A stretch of 37,926 nt of DNA, taken from positions 1 through 37,926 of the forward strand of contig JACMNN010000239.1 in assembly GCA_014378555.1 (NCBI GenBank), in the 5' to 3' direction. This document shows, piece after piece, positions 20,533-30,409 of this stretch. A program made the translations under genes and the position numbers. Origin of the DNA: Burkholderiales bacterium (GTDB taxonomy: Bacteria; Pseudomonadota; Gammaproteobacteria; Burkholderiales; Casimicrobiaceae). Position 1 is the stretch's first letter; every line of letters starts with the position of its first letter. Below the pieces are notes generated by a model. It worked only from the letters and a program-made list of their open reading frames with translations. It did no database searches and was not told the DNA's origin.

Positions 20533-21981
20533 TTAGCCGCGTAACACCTGCAGCAAAAATGAGAAGTCATGCTGAATCTGCGGCGTGCTTTCACGCAACG
20601 TTGCTATTTGTCTACAAGCGTGCAAAACGGTCGTGTGATCGCGACCCCCGAAGTTTTGACCTATCTCGGGTAAGGACATAGGGGTTAGCTCTTTGGCCAG
20701 TGTCATTGCCATTTGCCTGGGTCGCGCCACGATGCGCGAGCGCTTTTTGGAATGCATATCGCTGGTCTTGATCTTGTAGTAATCCGCCACAGTCTTTTGG
20801 ATATTTTCAATCGAAATTTGCCTTGATTGCACGGCAAGCAGGTCTCGTAGCGCGTCTTTCGCAACTTGCGGAGAAATGGCCACATTGTGAAAACCTGCAT
20901 AGGCGATCACCCGCTTCAACCCGCCTTCAAGCTCGCGTACGTTGGAGCGAATGTGTTTGGCAATGAAAAACGCCACCTGCTCATCCAATACCATTCCGAC
21001 TTGGGTGGCCTTGGCCAGCAAAATTGCCACGCGCATTTCGGTTTCTGGCGGCTCTACCTGTACTGTTAAGCCCCAGCTAAAACGGCTTTTCAAGCGGTCT
21101 TCGATGCCTTCGATTTCTTTTGGATACGTATCGCAAGTGATGATCACCTGCTTTTTTGCTTCAGTGAGCGTGTTGAATAAGTAAAAAAACTGCTCTTGCG
21201 TACTGCTTTTATTGTTGAAGAACTGAATGTCATCAATCAATAAAAGATCCAGGGTGGAATAGCTTTGTTTAAATGCGTCCCACGCTTTGTGCTGATACGC
21301 CTTAACAACGTCTGACACGTAGCGCTCAGCATGGATGTAGCGCACCCGCGCCAACGGGCGTTCCCGCAGCAGCTCGTTACCAATGGCTTGCAACAAGTGC
21401 GTTTTTCCGAGTCCGACACCGCCGTAAATGAACAACGGGTTGTAGGCGTCCCCCGGGTTACTCGCCACCTGCTGGGCGGCCGCTCGGGCTAGCTGGTTAG
21501 CTTTGCCGGTAACAAAGCTGTCGAAGGTGAAGCTGGAGTTGAGCGCCGTTTCACGCGCGGTTTTAACGAAAGGGCTGGTGGCTGGTGTTGTTTGTGGGTA
21601 GCTGGCCACCGCCGCTGACTGCGCGGCGGCAGGGTGCGCCGCTTCGTCTGATGGATGCACCACTACTCGCTCAGAGCCTGCTGACAACATCGCGGACGTC
21701 TGCGCGAGCTGCGGGTTGCCGGCTGACGCCACGGCCAAGCGAATAGTTCGTGGTTCTGGAAAATATTGGGTTGCCAGCGAATCAATCGTGCTGAGATAGC
21801 GGTCGCGCACCCATTTACTAATGAAAGCGTTGGGCGCAACGACGGTTACCGTGGAATCCGTTTCTTCGGCGTTCAATACGCGGAACCAGGTCGCAAATTG
21901 TTGTGACGACAGCTCCCGCTCGAAATGAGCGAGGCAGTGCGACCAAAATGCGGAGTTAACGGGCGAAGTTTGCGAAGACAT
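20533..21981 (-). CDS. dnaA: Chromosomal replication initiator protein DnaA
   Basis: NPLFIYGGVGLGKTHLLQAIGNELL, LLIDDIQFFNNKSSTQEQFFYLFNTL, C-terminal DnaA-box binding FGGRDHTTVLHACRQI; start at internal MSSQTSPVN preferred over 22017. Confidence 0.97.
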   Translation of the reverse strand: MSSQTSPVNSAFWSHCLAHFERELSSQQFATWFRVLNAEETDSTVTVVAPNAFISKWVRDRYLSTIDSLATQYFPEPRTIRLAVASAGNPQLAQTSAMLSAGSERVVVHPSDEAAHPAAAQSAAVASYPQTTPATSPFVKTARETALNSSFTFDSFVTGKANQLARAAAQQVASNPGDAYNPLFIYGGVGLGKTHLLQAIGNELLRERPLARVRYIHAERYVSDVVKAYQHKAWDAFKQSYSTLDLLLIDDIQFFNNKSSTQEQFFYLFNTLTEAKKQVIITCDTYPKEIEGIEDRLKSRFSWGLTVQVEPPETEMRVAILLAKATQVGMVLDEQVAFFIAKHIRSNVRELEGGLKRVIAYAGFHNVAISPQVAKDALRDLLAVQSRQISIENIQKTVADYYKIKTSDMHSKKRSRIVARPRQMAMTLAKELTPMSLPEIGQNFGGRDHTTVLHACRQIATLRESTPQIQHDFSFLLQVLRG

Positions 21982-22136
21982 GGGCAAGAGCAAAAGCGAT
22001 GGCGGATACCCTGACATTGCGATGCTGAAAACCGCCTAAAGTCGAGGAGAAAAACAGAAAACAAGCCGGAAATTCATGATGAAAAATCCGGCGCTGAAAC
22101 CATATTTTAACGCGAAAGCGGGCCGTAAAGCGAGAC

Positions 22137-22145
22137 TTATCCACA
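22137..22145 (+). promoter_or_regulatory. DnaA box upstream of dnaA
   Basis: Perfect TTATCCACA about 155 bp upstream of the dnaA start. Confidence 0.6.
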
Positions 22146-22173
22146 GGTCGATACCCATGTTAATAAATCCAGC

Positions 22174-23058
22174 TTATGTTGTTTTCTTCGACAGCGTTAT
22201 CCATGCACCTGACAGCGCAATGAGGATTCCGAAGAGAGTAAGCACTTGCAGCTGCAAACCCTCCCAAATAATTGACACCAATACAGCCCCCACCGGCGCC
22301 AGCACAGAAATATACATAGTGCGAGCGGAGCCCTCGCGTTTCAGAAGCGTGAGGTAGCACAAAAAGGTGACGATGGTTCCAGCGACCGTTAAGTACGCGA
22401 ACGCCGCCCAAAATAAAGGCTGGGAATCCAAGCGCAACACCTGCCCTGAAAGTTGGCCATAGGCAAAAGTAGCAGCCGCGCCGTACGCCATTGCCCAAGC
22501 GGTGTAGGTCACCACCGGCACGCCAATGCGATTGAGCTTAATTGAGCACACCGCGCCGATGCTTGAGACGAGTGCGGCGACCGCCATCGCCACCATGCCC
22601 CACACAAACGCGTCTGACACCCGCGCTTGCATCACGTCGGGCAGAAAACACATGACCACCCCCACCACGCCCAAGCTTCCGCCCAGCCAAGTCAATCGTG
22701 TGATCGGCGTGCCGTAGACCAAACGTGTCAGTGCCGGCGTCAGAAACACCATCAACGTAAATGCAATAGCGACCAGACCGGACGGAATGCTTTGTTCTGC
22801 GATGTAGGTCAGCACATAGCTAATTCCATAGGCGCAAACGCCAGATGCGGCGGTCCAAGCATGCAACTTAGGCGTTAGCCGAAGCGGCTCGCCGCGAATG
22901 GCCAGCCACACGAACAACATCAGTGCCGCGCAACCAAAGCGCAGGCCCACGGCGTAGGTGGGCGTGGTGACACTGCCCAGTTGTAGCGTGATGGCGTAGA
23001 ACGTCGTTGACCAAATGACAACGGGGATGAGGAAGAGAATCCAGCTTCTGCGAGACAT
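22174..23058 (-). CDS. EamA/DMT family transporter
   Basis: 294 aa, about 10 TM; RRSWILFLIPVVIWSTTFYAITLQLG, ISVLAPVGAVLVSIIWEGLQLQVLTLFGILIALSGAW. Confidence 0.88.
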   Translation of the reverse strand: MSRRSWILFLIPVVIWSTTFYAITLQLGSVTTPTYAVGLRFGCAALMLFVWLAIRGEPLRLTPKLHAWTAASGVCAYGISYVLTYIAEQSIPSGLVAIAFTLMVFLTPALTRLVYGTPITRLTWLGGSLGVVGVVMCFLPDVMQARVSDAFVWGMVAMAVAALVSSIGAVCSIKLNRIGVPVVTYTAWAMAYGAAATFAYGQLSGQVLRLDSQPLFWAAFAYLTVAGTIVTFLCYLTLLKREGSARTMYISVLAPVGAVLVSIIWEGLQLQVLTLFGILIALSGAWITLSKKTT

Positions 23059-23113
23059 GACAACTCAGGGCGAAAATGGCATCGCCCGACAAAAATTAGC
23101 GATTGAAGCCTGG

Positions 23114-24382
23114 CTAGGCGACCGGCACGCGGCGCGGAAAGCGAATGTTGAGCTGCTTCAGTTTGCGGTACAGGTGAGTGCGCTCAAGCCCCGCCTTATC
23201 AGCCACTCGGCTCATATTGGCCGATTCTCGACCGAGTAGATTCTCGAAATAAATCCGCTCAAACGCCTCACGTGCTTCACGCAACGGCAGTTCGAAAAAC
23301 TCGGGCGGTAGTGCGGGCCGATCCGGCTCCACGGAGTCGCGCAGATCACCAAGGATCGCCTGTAAATGATCGACGGTGATGTCGTCATTGTTTGACAGCA
23401 ACAAGCTCGACAACACGCTTTGCAACTGAATGAGATTGCCCGGCCACGGTGCGGCTTCAAGTAAAAGCCTGACCTCGGGCGACAAGCGAGCGGGTGCCTC
23501 TGGCGAAAACGCCAAAGCGCATCGTTCGATCAAACCACTTAAATCAGAACGGCGTGCGCGCAGTGATGGCACCACCACCGTGCTTGACGACAACAGCGCA
23601 AACAAATTGGGGTCAAAACGACCCTCACCCGACAACTGTCCGAGGGGTTCGTTGCTGGCGCAAACGATGCGCACGCTGTAAGCGCTGGTCTTGCCGAGCA
23701 TGAACGCCAGTGACCGTTGCTCGCTACGTGACAGGTGTGCGATCTCAGGGCAGTAGAGCGTGCCGCTTCGCGCGCTCTCTAAAATTTCCAGGGGTGAACT
23801 GATCAGCCGCTGTCCGCTTTCAAGCGTTAACCACGGCGTGTTGGGCTCGTGCAGCGCGCGAGCACACTCAATAAAGCCAACCCCCACTTCACCGGTCAAC
23901 AAAACGGTGCGACGATCGGCCATGAGCGATTCCAGCCGGGAACGCAGCTCGTTGATAACCGTGCTTTGGCCAAGGTCTGCGAGGCTGATGGTGTTGCTGC
24001 GCTTGGGATGGCCAACTTTGAGCGCGCGGTGTACCGTGCCCAACAGCTTCTGTAAGCCGATCGGCTTTTCCAGAAAATCGAACGCGCCAATGCGCGTGGC
24101 TTCCACTGCAGTTTCGATGGTGGCGTGACCTGACAGCATCACCACCGGCATCGTCAATTGCCCAGCAGCCTTCCATTCCTTGAGCAGCGTTACGCCATCG
24201 GCGTCGGGCATCCAAATGTCGAGCAGGATGAGCGAGGGCGTGTGTTTGCGTCGCATTTCGCGCGCGCTAGCGGCGTTTTCGGCGAGGCGAACCACGAATC
24301 CTTCGTCTTCAAGAATTTCTTGGAGCAACTCACGAATGCCGACTTCGTCGTCGACAACCAAAATTTCTGTGGGAGCGATCAA
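23114..24382 (-). CDS. NtrX-like response regulator with degenerate AAA+ domain
   Basis: 422 aa; REC domain (ILVVDDE, LILLDIWMPD, LSGHAT, EKP), degenerate AAA+ (LLTGEVGVGFIE, SGTLYCPEIAHLS), Fis-type HTH; ATGA overlap with the ntrY-like kinase. Confidence 0.88.
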   Translation of the reverse strand: MIAPTEILVVDDEVGIRELLQEILEDEGFVVRLAENAASAREMRRKHTPSLILLDIWMPDADGVTLLKEWKAAGQLTMPVVMLSGHATIETAVEATRIGAFDFLEKPIGLQKLLGTVHRALKVGHPKRSNTISLADLGQSTVINELRSRLESLMADRRTVLLTGEVGVGFIECARALHEPNTPWLTLESGQRLISSPLEILESARSGTLYCPEIAHLSRSEQRSLAFMLGKTSAYSVRIVCASNEPLGQLSGEGRFDPNLFALLSSSTVVVPSLRARRSDLSGLIERCALAFSPEAPARLSPEVRLLLEAAPWPGNLIQLQSVLSSLLLSNNDDITVDHLQAILGDLRDSVEPDRPALPPEFFELPLREAREAFERIYFENLLGRESANMSRVADKAGLERTHLYRKLKQLNIRFPRRVPVA

Positions 24383-26622
24383 GCGTCTATCTTTTCTGCG
24401 GCCATTAATGGAAATACGACGGTCACTATTGCGCCGCCTTGGATCGAATTATCAACACTGATTCGGCCTTTGTGTTCATCGATAATTTTCTTGACGATCG
24501 CGAGACCGAGCCCAGTGCCTTTGGGCTTAGTCGAGACGTACGGTTCAAACGCACGCTGTTTGACGGCGTCAGAAAATCCCGAGCCATTGTCGCAGAATCG
24601 CAGCAACAGCTCACGCTCGGCGTCAACCTTCCCGTCCTGCCCCAGCACAATACGCTCGCTAGCCTCAACCGTTACAGCACCGTCCGGTCGATCTACGCAG
24701 GCATCCATCGCGTTCTGCATCAGGTTATGCACCACCTGCCGCAGCCGCGTTGCCTCACCACGAATTATGCGTCCAGGGCTGTGCCATTCAAGAGAAAGCT
24801 TCACCGGGTAGGACGCATACAGCTCGAGCGTTTCCTTGAGCAACGCTTCCACGTCAATCGCCTGCAAGCTGCCAGCGCGCGGACGACGGGCATAAATTGC
24901 GAAGTCGTTGACCATATTTTTCATGGCCGTCACCTGGTTAACAATGGTGTTAGTGCCGCGGCGCAAAATTTCCGCGTCCGCCTCCGACAAGCGCGGTGCA
25001 AGCTTCATTTCCAACCGTTCTGCAGACAGCTGAATCGGCGTCAATGGGTTTTTGATCTCATGGGCTAGACGCCGCGCGACTTCTGCCCACGCAGTGTCGC
25101 GCTGTGCTTGCAATACTTCGGTGACATCATCAAATACCACGATCCGAGCGCCGACGTCAGCCACCACACGCCGCGCTCCACGCAGGATGAAAGTGCGTGC
25201 ATTACCGCTCACCATCAGCTCTTGCTCGCGCTGCCAATCATTTTCGCCACTGGCCGCAAAATTGCGCGCCACGATGTCAGCAAACACGGAAAGCGCAGGC
25301 TCTGCAAGGGGCCACTTCGTGAGCGACTCACCGACCCGCTCGTCGATGCGTGCTTGCAGGATCACGGCCGCCGCCGCGTTGGCGACCCGCAACACAAAAT
25401 CGTCGGTAAACACCAGAACGCCAGCATTCAGATTCTTAAGAATATTTTCTAAATACAGCTTGCTGGTTTCAATTTCGCGGCGATTGGCGAGGTCGCGAGT
25501 TCGAGCATCCGCCAACTGGGAGGTCATGGTGTTAAACGACTGCGTCAACACCGAAAGCTCATCTCGACCCTCCACTGGCTGGCGGCGCGAAAAATCACCT
25601 TCGGCCACGGCCAATGTGCCCTCCGCTAAGCGAGCCAGCGGCTGCGCCAAGCGCTCTGAAAATACCGACGCCAGCGCCAATGCAGACAGCAGCGCCAGCA
25701 TTAAGGTCAAGGTCAGTGTGAAAGCAAACAAGCGCTTCAACGCGTTGCGCTGAAATGACAATTCCTGATAGTCACGCGAGCCCGCTTCCACCTGCTCTGC
25801 CTGCTCGCGCAACGCAGCGGGCACCGGTTGCGTCACCAGCACGATGCGAAATGGCGACGCCACGTCAACCCCTCGCACAGGCACGATCACCTTAAGTTGC
25901 AACCCGCTTTCGCCGGCCGATTCAACCAGTGAAATCGTTTGTTGTGCGCGCACTTGACGCAGCTCCATTGCCGATGGCGGTACCGGCGGCAGCGTCAGCA
26001 CGCTCTCGGTGGCCTGCGCAATCAGCCCGCCGGAAGCTGTGAGCAACGACACGTTGGCAACCCCGGTTTGCTCGCGAAGCGTTGCAAGCGTTACGCGTGC
26101 GGCAGAGGGCTCACTTGACGCTAATGATGCCGCGATAATTTCAGCCTGCCGCGACAACTCTTTCAGTGGCTGATTGAGTGCGGTGCGGCCTAATTGCAAC
26201 CCGGTTTCAAGTGCTTTATCGATGCGCGTATCGAAATAGCTCTCGATCGACGACGATAAAAACTGCACCGAAATGGCGTAAACCAACGCGCCTGGTAGCA
26301 CCGCCACCACCGCAAAAAACATCATCATGCGGGTTGTGAGTTTTGAGCCAAATACCTCGGCGCGGCGTGCTCGCAGCAACAGCACGATTTGATAGACAAC
26401 CAGCACCGCCAGTCCAGCCACGATCAGCGCGTTGCCAATGATCAGCTCGGTGTAGTAGCGGGTGAACAATGCCGAATTGGCCGAGGCGGTCGCCAGCAAC
26501 GTGATCAGCACCGCTCCGGCCACCGCTAACACCAACCACGCCACCCGCATCCAGCGGGGCGGGGCGAAGCCTAACGCCGCTGCGCGCTGGGTGGCAAACG
26601 GATCAGGACTGGCCGAACTCAT
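24379..26622 (-). CDS. ntrY: NtrY-like membrane sensor histidine kinase
   Basis: 747 aa; N-terminal TMs, HAMP-like, PAS-like, H-box EVARRLAHEIKNPLTPIQLSAERL, ATPase GTGLGLAIVKKI. Confidence 0.9.
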   Translation of the reverse strand: MSSASPDPFATQRAAALGFAPPRWMRVAWLVLAVAGAVLITLLATASANSALFTRYYTELIIGNALIVAGLAVLVVYQIVLLLRARRAEVFGSKLTTRMMMFFAVVAVLPGALVYAISVQFLSSSIESYFDTRIDKALETGLQLGRTALNQPLKELSRQAEIIAASLASSEPSAARVTLATLREQTGVANVSLLTASGGLIAQATESVLTLPPVPPSAMELRQVRAQQTISLVESAGESGLQLKVIVPVRGVDVASPFRIVLVTQPVPAALREQAEQVEAGSRDYQELSFQRNALKRLFAFTLTLTLMLALLSALALASVFSERLAQPLARLAEGTLAVAEGDFSRRQPVEGRDELSVLTQSFNTMTSQLADARTRDLANRREIETSKLYLENILKNLNAGVLVFTDDFVLRVANAAAAVILQARIDERVGESLTKWPLAEPALSVFADIVARNFAASGENDWQREQELMVSGNARTFILRGARRVVADVGARIVVFDDVTEVLQAQRDTAWAEVARRLAHEIKNPLTPIQLSAERLEMKLAPRLSEADAEILRRGTNTIVNQVTAMKNMVNDFAIYARRPRAGSLQAIDVEALLKETLELYASYPVKLSLEWHSPGRIIRGEATRLRQVVHNLMQNAMDACVDRPDGAVTVEASERIVLGQDGKVDAERELLLRFCDNGSGFSDAVKQRAFEPYVSTKPKGTGLGLAIVKKIIDEHKGRISVDNSIQGGAIVTVVFPLMAAEKIDA

Positions 26623-27203
26623 GGGGTGAGTATCACGCGGTACCAGTCACTCAGCAGCGTCCATTCGCGCGACACCAAGGTGTTCACTTGTAACGGTTTT
26701 GGCAGTTGCGTGGTGTCCAGCTTCAGGCGCAGCGACAACTCATAGCGCTCTCCGGAGCGCAGCTCGCGGCGGTCGAGTAGCGTGCGACCGCGCACTAATC
26801 GAATCTGGCGCAACGCCTCATCAAGCGTGGGATAACTATTCGCGCCGCTAGAGGTGCGACCGGTGTCGATGCGATACGAATTGGTTAATGCCGCATACGT
26901 CAAACGGCGCACAAATTGCGGCGAACTCACCGCTTCGTCAAACCAGTAAGGCCGACTGCGCGACATCTCGGTTTCGAGTACGAAGTAAAGCGGCGTACCC
27001 CGCAGTAGCGCCTCCTCGAGCGGGGCCGTCAGCGAAAAATCAAACTCCGCATCGATTACAAACGCGTCTTCCTGCACCCGTACGACGGCACTTTTAACCG
27101 CGATGGTTTCAGCGGCAACCAAGGCAGAAAACGACAGCGCAATCAACCACAGCAACGCTGCCGTTGCGCACCGGCGCAGACCAAGTTGACGCACAAGCAT
27201 CAC
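26619..27203 (-). CDS. DUF4390 domain-containing exported protein
   Basis: 194 aa with signal sequence; located between rsmB and ntrY as is usual for DUF4390; FSLTAPLEEALLRGTPLYFVLE... REWTLLSDWYRV. Confidence 0.85.
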   Translation of the reverse strand: MMLVRQLGLRRCATAALLWLIALSFSALVAAETIAVKSAVVRVQEDAFVIDAEFDFSLTAPLEEALLRGTPLYFVLETEMSRSRPYWFDEAVSSPQFVRRLTYAALTNSYRIDTGRTSSGANSYPTLDEALRQIRLVRGRTLLDRRELRSGERYELSLRLKLDTTQLPKPLQVNTLVSREWTLLSDWYRVILTP

Positions 27204-28582
27204 AACGCGATTTTTTCCAGTAAGGCATAAAAGTAGCCGTCGTGATTGTGGGTCTTTCGGTTGCCGCCTGGCAACAGCTGACCGCCGCTACTCGCCGGAT
27301 CGCCCGGCAGTGTGACGCGAACGCGACGCATATCGGCATGCCGTGAGAGCGACGCGTCTACCTGAACGCCATTTTCCAGTTTGAACACCGAGCAGGTCAC
27401 GTAGAGCAGCCGGCCGCCTACCTTAAGCGTCGGCCAGAGACCATCGATCAAGCGCTTTTGTTGCGCCGCCAACTGCGCCACATCGCTCTCTCGCTTCAAC
27501 CATTTGCCGTCTGGATGGCGACGCACTACACCTGAACCGGTGCACGGCGCATCAAGCAAGATGCGATCAAAGGGCGTGCCGTCCCACCAGCTTTTCGGGT
27601 CAGCCGCGTCCGCCGCGCGTACCTCGGCATTAAGTCCAAGTCGCGCGAAATTTTCGCCCACACGTTTGATGCGCTCGGCATCAACATCCAGCGCCAGCAA
27701 ACTGCAATCCGCTAACTCCAATACGTGCGCCGCCTTACCGCCGGGCGCTGCGCAGGCATCGAGCACGCGCATGCCATCTTTCGCGTGCAGCAAGGGTGCG
27801 GCCAACTGCGCGCCGGCGTCCTGAATTGAAAACACGCCATCGCGAAAACCCGGCAAACGCTCCACCGGTCGCGGGCGCTTGAGCACTATCATCGTCTCCG
27901 ATAAAGCCTCGGCTTCAATTTTTTTCTCAGCAAACGAGTCGAGCACCTGCGCGACCGTCGCGCGGCGACGATTGACCCGCAGCGTCAACGGACCGTGGCC
28001 ATTGCCGCCACGCAAAATGGGCTCCCACCATTCGGGCTGCTCGCGGCGCAACCGCTCGACCCACCAAGTCGGGTGGTTCCACATGCCTTCGTCGCGCTCA
28101 ATTGCTTTCGCCAACGACGCCTCGGGTGCGCGCAAATAGTTACGTAGCACCGCGTTGGAAAAACCTTTGGCGCCACGATTAACCGTTTCAACGGCCGCAA
28201 CTGCCTGCGAAACCACCACGTGTGAGGCCGTTTTGCCATGCGAAAGCTGATAAATCGCCACCCATAGAATCGCTTCAATTAACGGCTCTGGCTTGCTGTG
28301 TACAAACTGGTGCACGATGCCGCGTAGTTCGCCCAAAAAGCGCAACGTGCCGTAGGTAAGATCGGTCAATGCGGACCGCGTCGCGCCATCAAAACCCGTG
28401 GTGTTCACTCGCGCCAACGCAGTGTCGGCGTTGTTACCTGAAAGCACAGCCAGCACCGCCTCGCCCGCACGGCGCTGTACTAGCGCCAACGCGACCGACG
28501 GAGGTTTAGCAAGCGCGTGCTGCTCACCGGCTTGAGATGCAGGCGGAATTGAGGGCGCAGCGGAGGCGGACGGGGAATTCAT
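27200..28582 (-). CDS. rsmB: 16S rRNA (cytosine(967)-C(5))-methyltransferase
   Basis: 460 aa; GVFSIQDAGAQLAAPLL, VLDACAAPGGKAAHVLEL, RILLDAPCTGSGVVRRHPDGKWLKRESD. Confidence 0.95.
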   Translation of the reverse strand: MNSPSASAAPSIPPASQAGEQHALAKPPSVALALVQRRAGEAVLAVLSGNNADTALARVNTTGFDGATRSALTDLTYGTLRFLGELRGIVHQFVHSKPEPLIEAILWVAIYQLSHGKTASHVVVSQAVAAVETVNRGAKGFSNAVLRNYLRAPEASLAKAIERDEGMWNHPTWWVERLRREQPEWWEPILRGGNGHGPLTLRVNRRRATVAQVLDSFAEKKIEAEALSETMIVLKRPRPVERLPGFRDGVFSIQDAGAQLAAPLLHAKDGMRVLDACAAPGGKAAHVLELADCSLLALDVDAERIKRVGENFARLGLNAEVRAADAADPKSWWDGTPFDRILLDAPCTGSGVVRRHPDGKWLKRESDVAQLAAQQKRLIDGLWPTLKVGGRLLYVTCSVFKLENGVQVDASLSRHADMRRVRVTLPGDPASSGGQLLPGGNRKTHNHDGYFYALLEKIAL

Positions 28583-28809
28583 CGCGCGAAGGTTTGGCGC
28601 AAAAGCGCTGGTCAGGAGAAGCGACGCAGTGTAGCTGACGAATACAGCTTTTGTGTAGAGTCGTTGCGGGCATTGCGCAAAATACCAAAAATCGTCAAAA
28701 GTCGACTTATGCGCATTTAAGGTCTTAGCCCTTTAGCAGTAAAGAGTTCACTAAAAAGATGCGCTGTAAGTGCGCCCGGTGATCCGCAGCAATCGTCCGC
28801 AATCGCGAC

Positions 28810-29484
28810 CTATCCAGCGTGACGCGGATCTTTGCCTTGCACGATGTGAATCACATATTCACCGATATTTTTTGCATGATCGGCGACCCGCTCAATGGCT
28901 TTTGCAAGAAACGCCACATCTAACCCAGCGCTAATGGTGCGCGGATCTTCCATCATGTAGGTGACCAGCAGGCGCATGATGCGCTCGAACTCGCCGTCGA
29001 CTGCAGCGTCGCGGCCGATCACTTCACTGGCTGAAATCACGTCAAGTCGGGCGAATGAGTTTAATGATTCTTTAAGCATTTCTTGAGCGACGCTACCGAT
29101 GCGTTTTACTTCGTTCAAACGCAACGTCTGGAAGCGCTCAGAGGCCTGAAATTGCCGCGCGCGTTGAGCGATTTTTTTGATCTCGTCGCCGATGCGTTCT
29201 AGATCGTTAACCGCCTGCATAGTGCAGATGATCTGCCGCAAATCGACGGCTGTAGGTTGTCGCTTGGCGATGATTTCCATGCTCTTGCGGTCGAGTTCGA
29301 TTTGCTTGTCGTTGACATGCCTTTCCTCGCGCAGCACCACTTCAACCAGCTCTTCATCACCCGAGGCGATGGCTTCTAGCGCGCGTTCAAACTGGGCTTC
29401 AACCAGTCCGCCCATGGCCAGCAATCCACTGCGCAGATCCTCCAGCTCGATTTCGAATTGTTTTGAAGTGTGTTCCATGTGCAT
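28810..29484 (-). CDS. phoU: Phosphate signalling complex protein PhoU
   Basis: 224 aa; MEHTSKQFEIELEDLRSGLLAMGGLVEAQ, LERIGDEIKKIAQRA, AKAIERVADHAKNIGEYVIHIVQGKDPRH. Confidence 0.96.
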   Translation of the reverse strand: MHMEHTSKQFEIELEDLRSGLLAMGGLVEAQFERALEAIASGDEELVEVVLREERHVNDKQIELDRKSMEIIAKRQPTAVDLRQIICTMQAVNDLERIGDEIKKIAQRARQFQASERFQTLRLNEVKRIGSVAQEMLKESLNSFARLDVISASEVIGRDAAVDGEFERIMRLLVTYMMEDPRTISAGLDVAFLAKAIERVADHAKNIGEYVIHIVQGKDPRHAG

Positions 29485-29500
29485 CGGTCTTTCTTGAGTA

Positions 29501-29567
29501 CCGTTCGCCCTGAGCGCAGCGAAGGGTTTGATGATCAGGCGCTTCGGCGAGCCTCAGCGCGAATGGC
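29501..29567. repeat. REP-like inverted repeat doublet (second arm degenerate)
   Basis: ccgttcgccctgagcgcagcgaagggt facing gcgcttcggcgagcctcagcgcgaatggc; same family as 2129-2207. Confidence 0.7.
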
Positions 29568-29574
29568 TATTTGC

Positions 29575-30375
29575 CTAGCCGAACCTGCCCGTAATGTAGT
29601 CCTCAGTCCGCTTGTCTTTAGGCTTGACAAAAATCTGTGCGGTGGGGGTGAATTCAATGAGTTCGCCGAGATACATGTAGGCCGTGTGTTGCGACACGCG
29701 CGCGGCCTGTTGCATGTTGTGGGTCACCATCACGATGGTGTAGTCGGTGCGCAGTTCGCTGACTAGTTCTTCGATGCGTGCGGTCGAAATTGGGTCAAGC
29801 GCGGACGTTGGCTCATCAAGCAACAACACTTCTGGCTTCACCGCGATGCCGCGAGCGATGCACAAACGCTGCTGTTGACCGCCCGATAGCGACAAACCGC
29901 TTTGACTTAATTTGTCTTTCGCTTCGGTCCACAAGGCTGCTTTTTTCAGCGCCCACTCCACGCGCTCATCCATATCGCTCTTATTCAGCCGCTCGTAGAG
30001 CTTCACGCCAAACGCAATGTTGTCGTAGATTGACATCGGAAACGGTGTCGGCTTTTGAAACACCATGCCGACCTGCCCGCGCAACGCGTTCAGGTCATGC
30101 TTGGGGTCAAGCACATTGACGCCATTCAAATTGATTTCGCCCTCAGCGCGCTGGCCGGGATACAACGAATACATTCGGTTTAAGGTGCGCAGCAATGTCG
30201 ACTTGCCACAACCCGACGGGCCGATGAACGCTGTGACCTGACGCTCGGGAATGTCAAGTGTGATGTTGCGCAGGCCCTGAAAGTTGCCGTAAAAAAAATT
30301 GAGATTTTTGATCCCGATTTTGGTGGCTGCGACTTCTGCAACGGTAGTGTCGCCTAGGGCTACTTGAAATGCCAT
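29575..30375 (-). CDS. pstB: Phosphate ABC transporter ATP-binding protein
   Basis: Start at internal [51 protein letters not shown]. Confidence 0.96.
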   Translation of the reverse strand: MAFQVALGDTTVAEVAATKIGIKNLNFFYGNFQGLRNITLDIPERQVTAFIGPSGCGKSTLLRTLNRMYSLYPGQRAEGEINLNGVNVLDPKHDLNALRGQVGMVFQKPTPFPMSIYDNIAFGVKLYERLNKSDMDERVEWALKKAALWTEAKDKLSQSGLSLSGGQQQRLCIARGIAVKPEVLLLDEPTSALDPISTARIEELVSELRTDYTIVMVTHNMQQAARVSQHTAYMYLGELIEFTPTAQIFVKPKDKRTEDYITGRFG

Positions 30376-30409
30376 GTTTATCTTCTTCTCTAATGATCTG
30401 TAGGAGCGA

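Noticed and set aside
22017-22017. dnaA starting at 22017 as in the ORF track
   Set aside because: N-terminal MSGYPPSLLLLP is atypical; the internal ATG at 21981 gives a normal DnaA domain I start.
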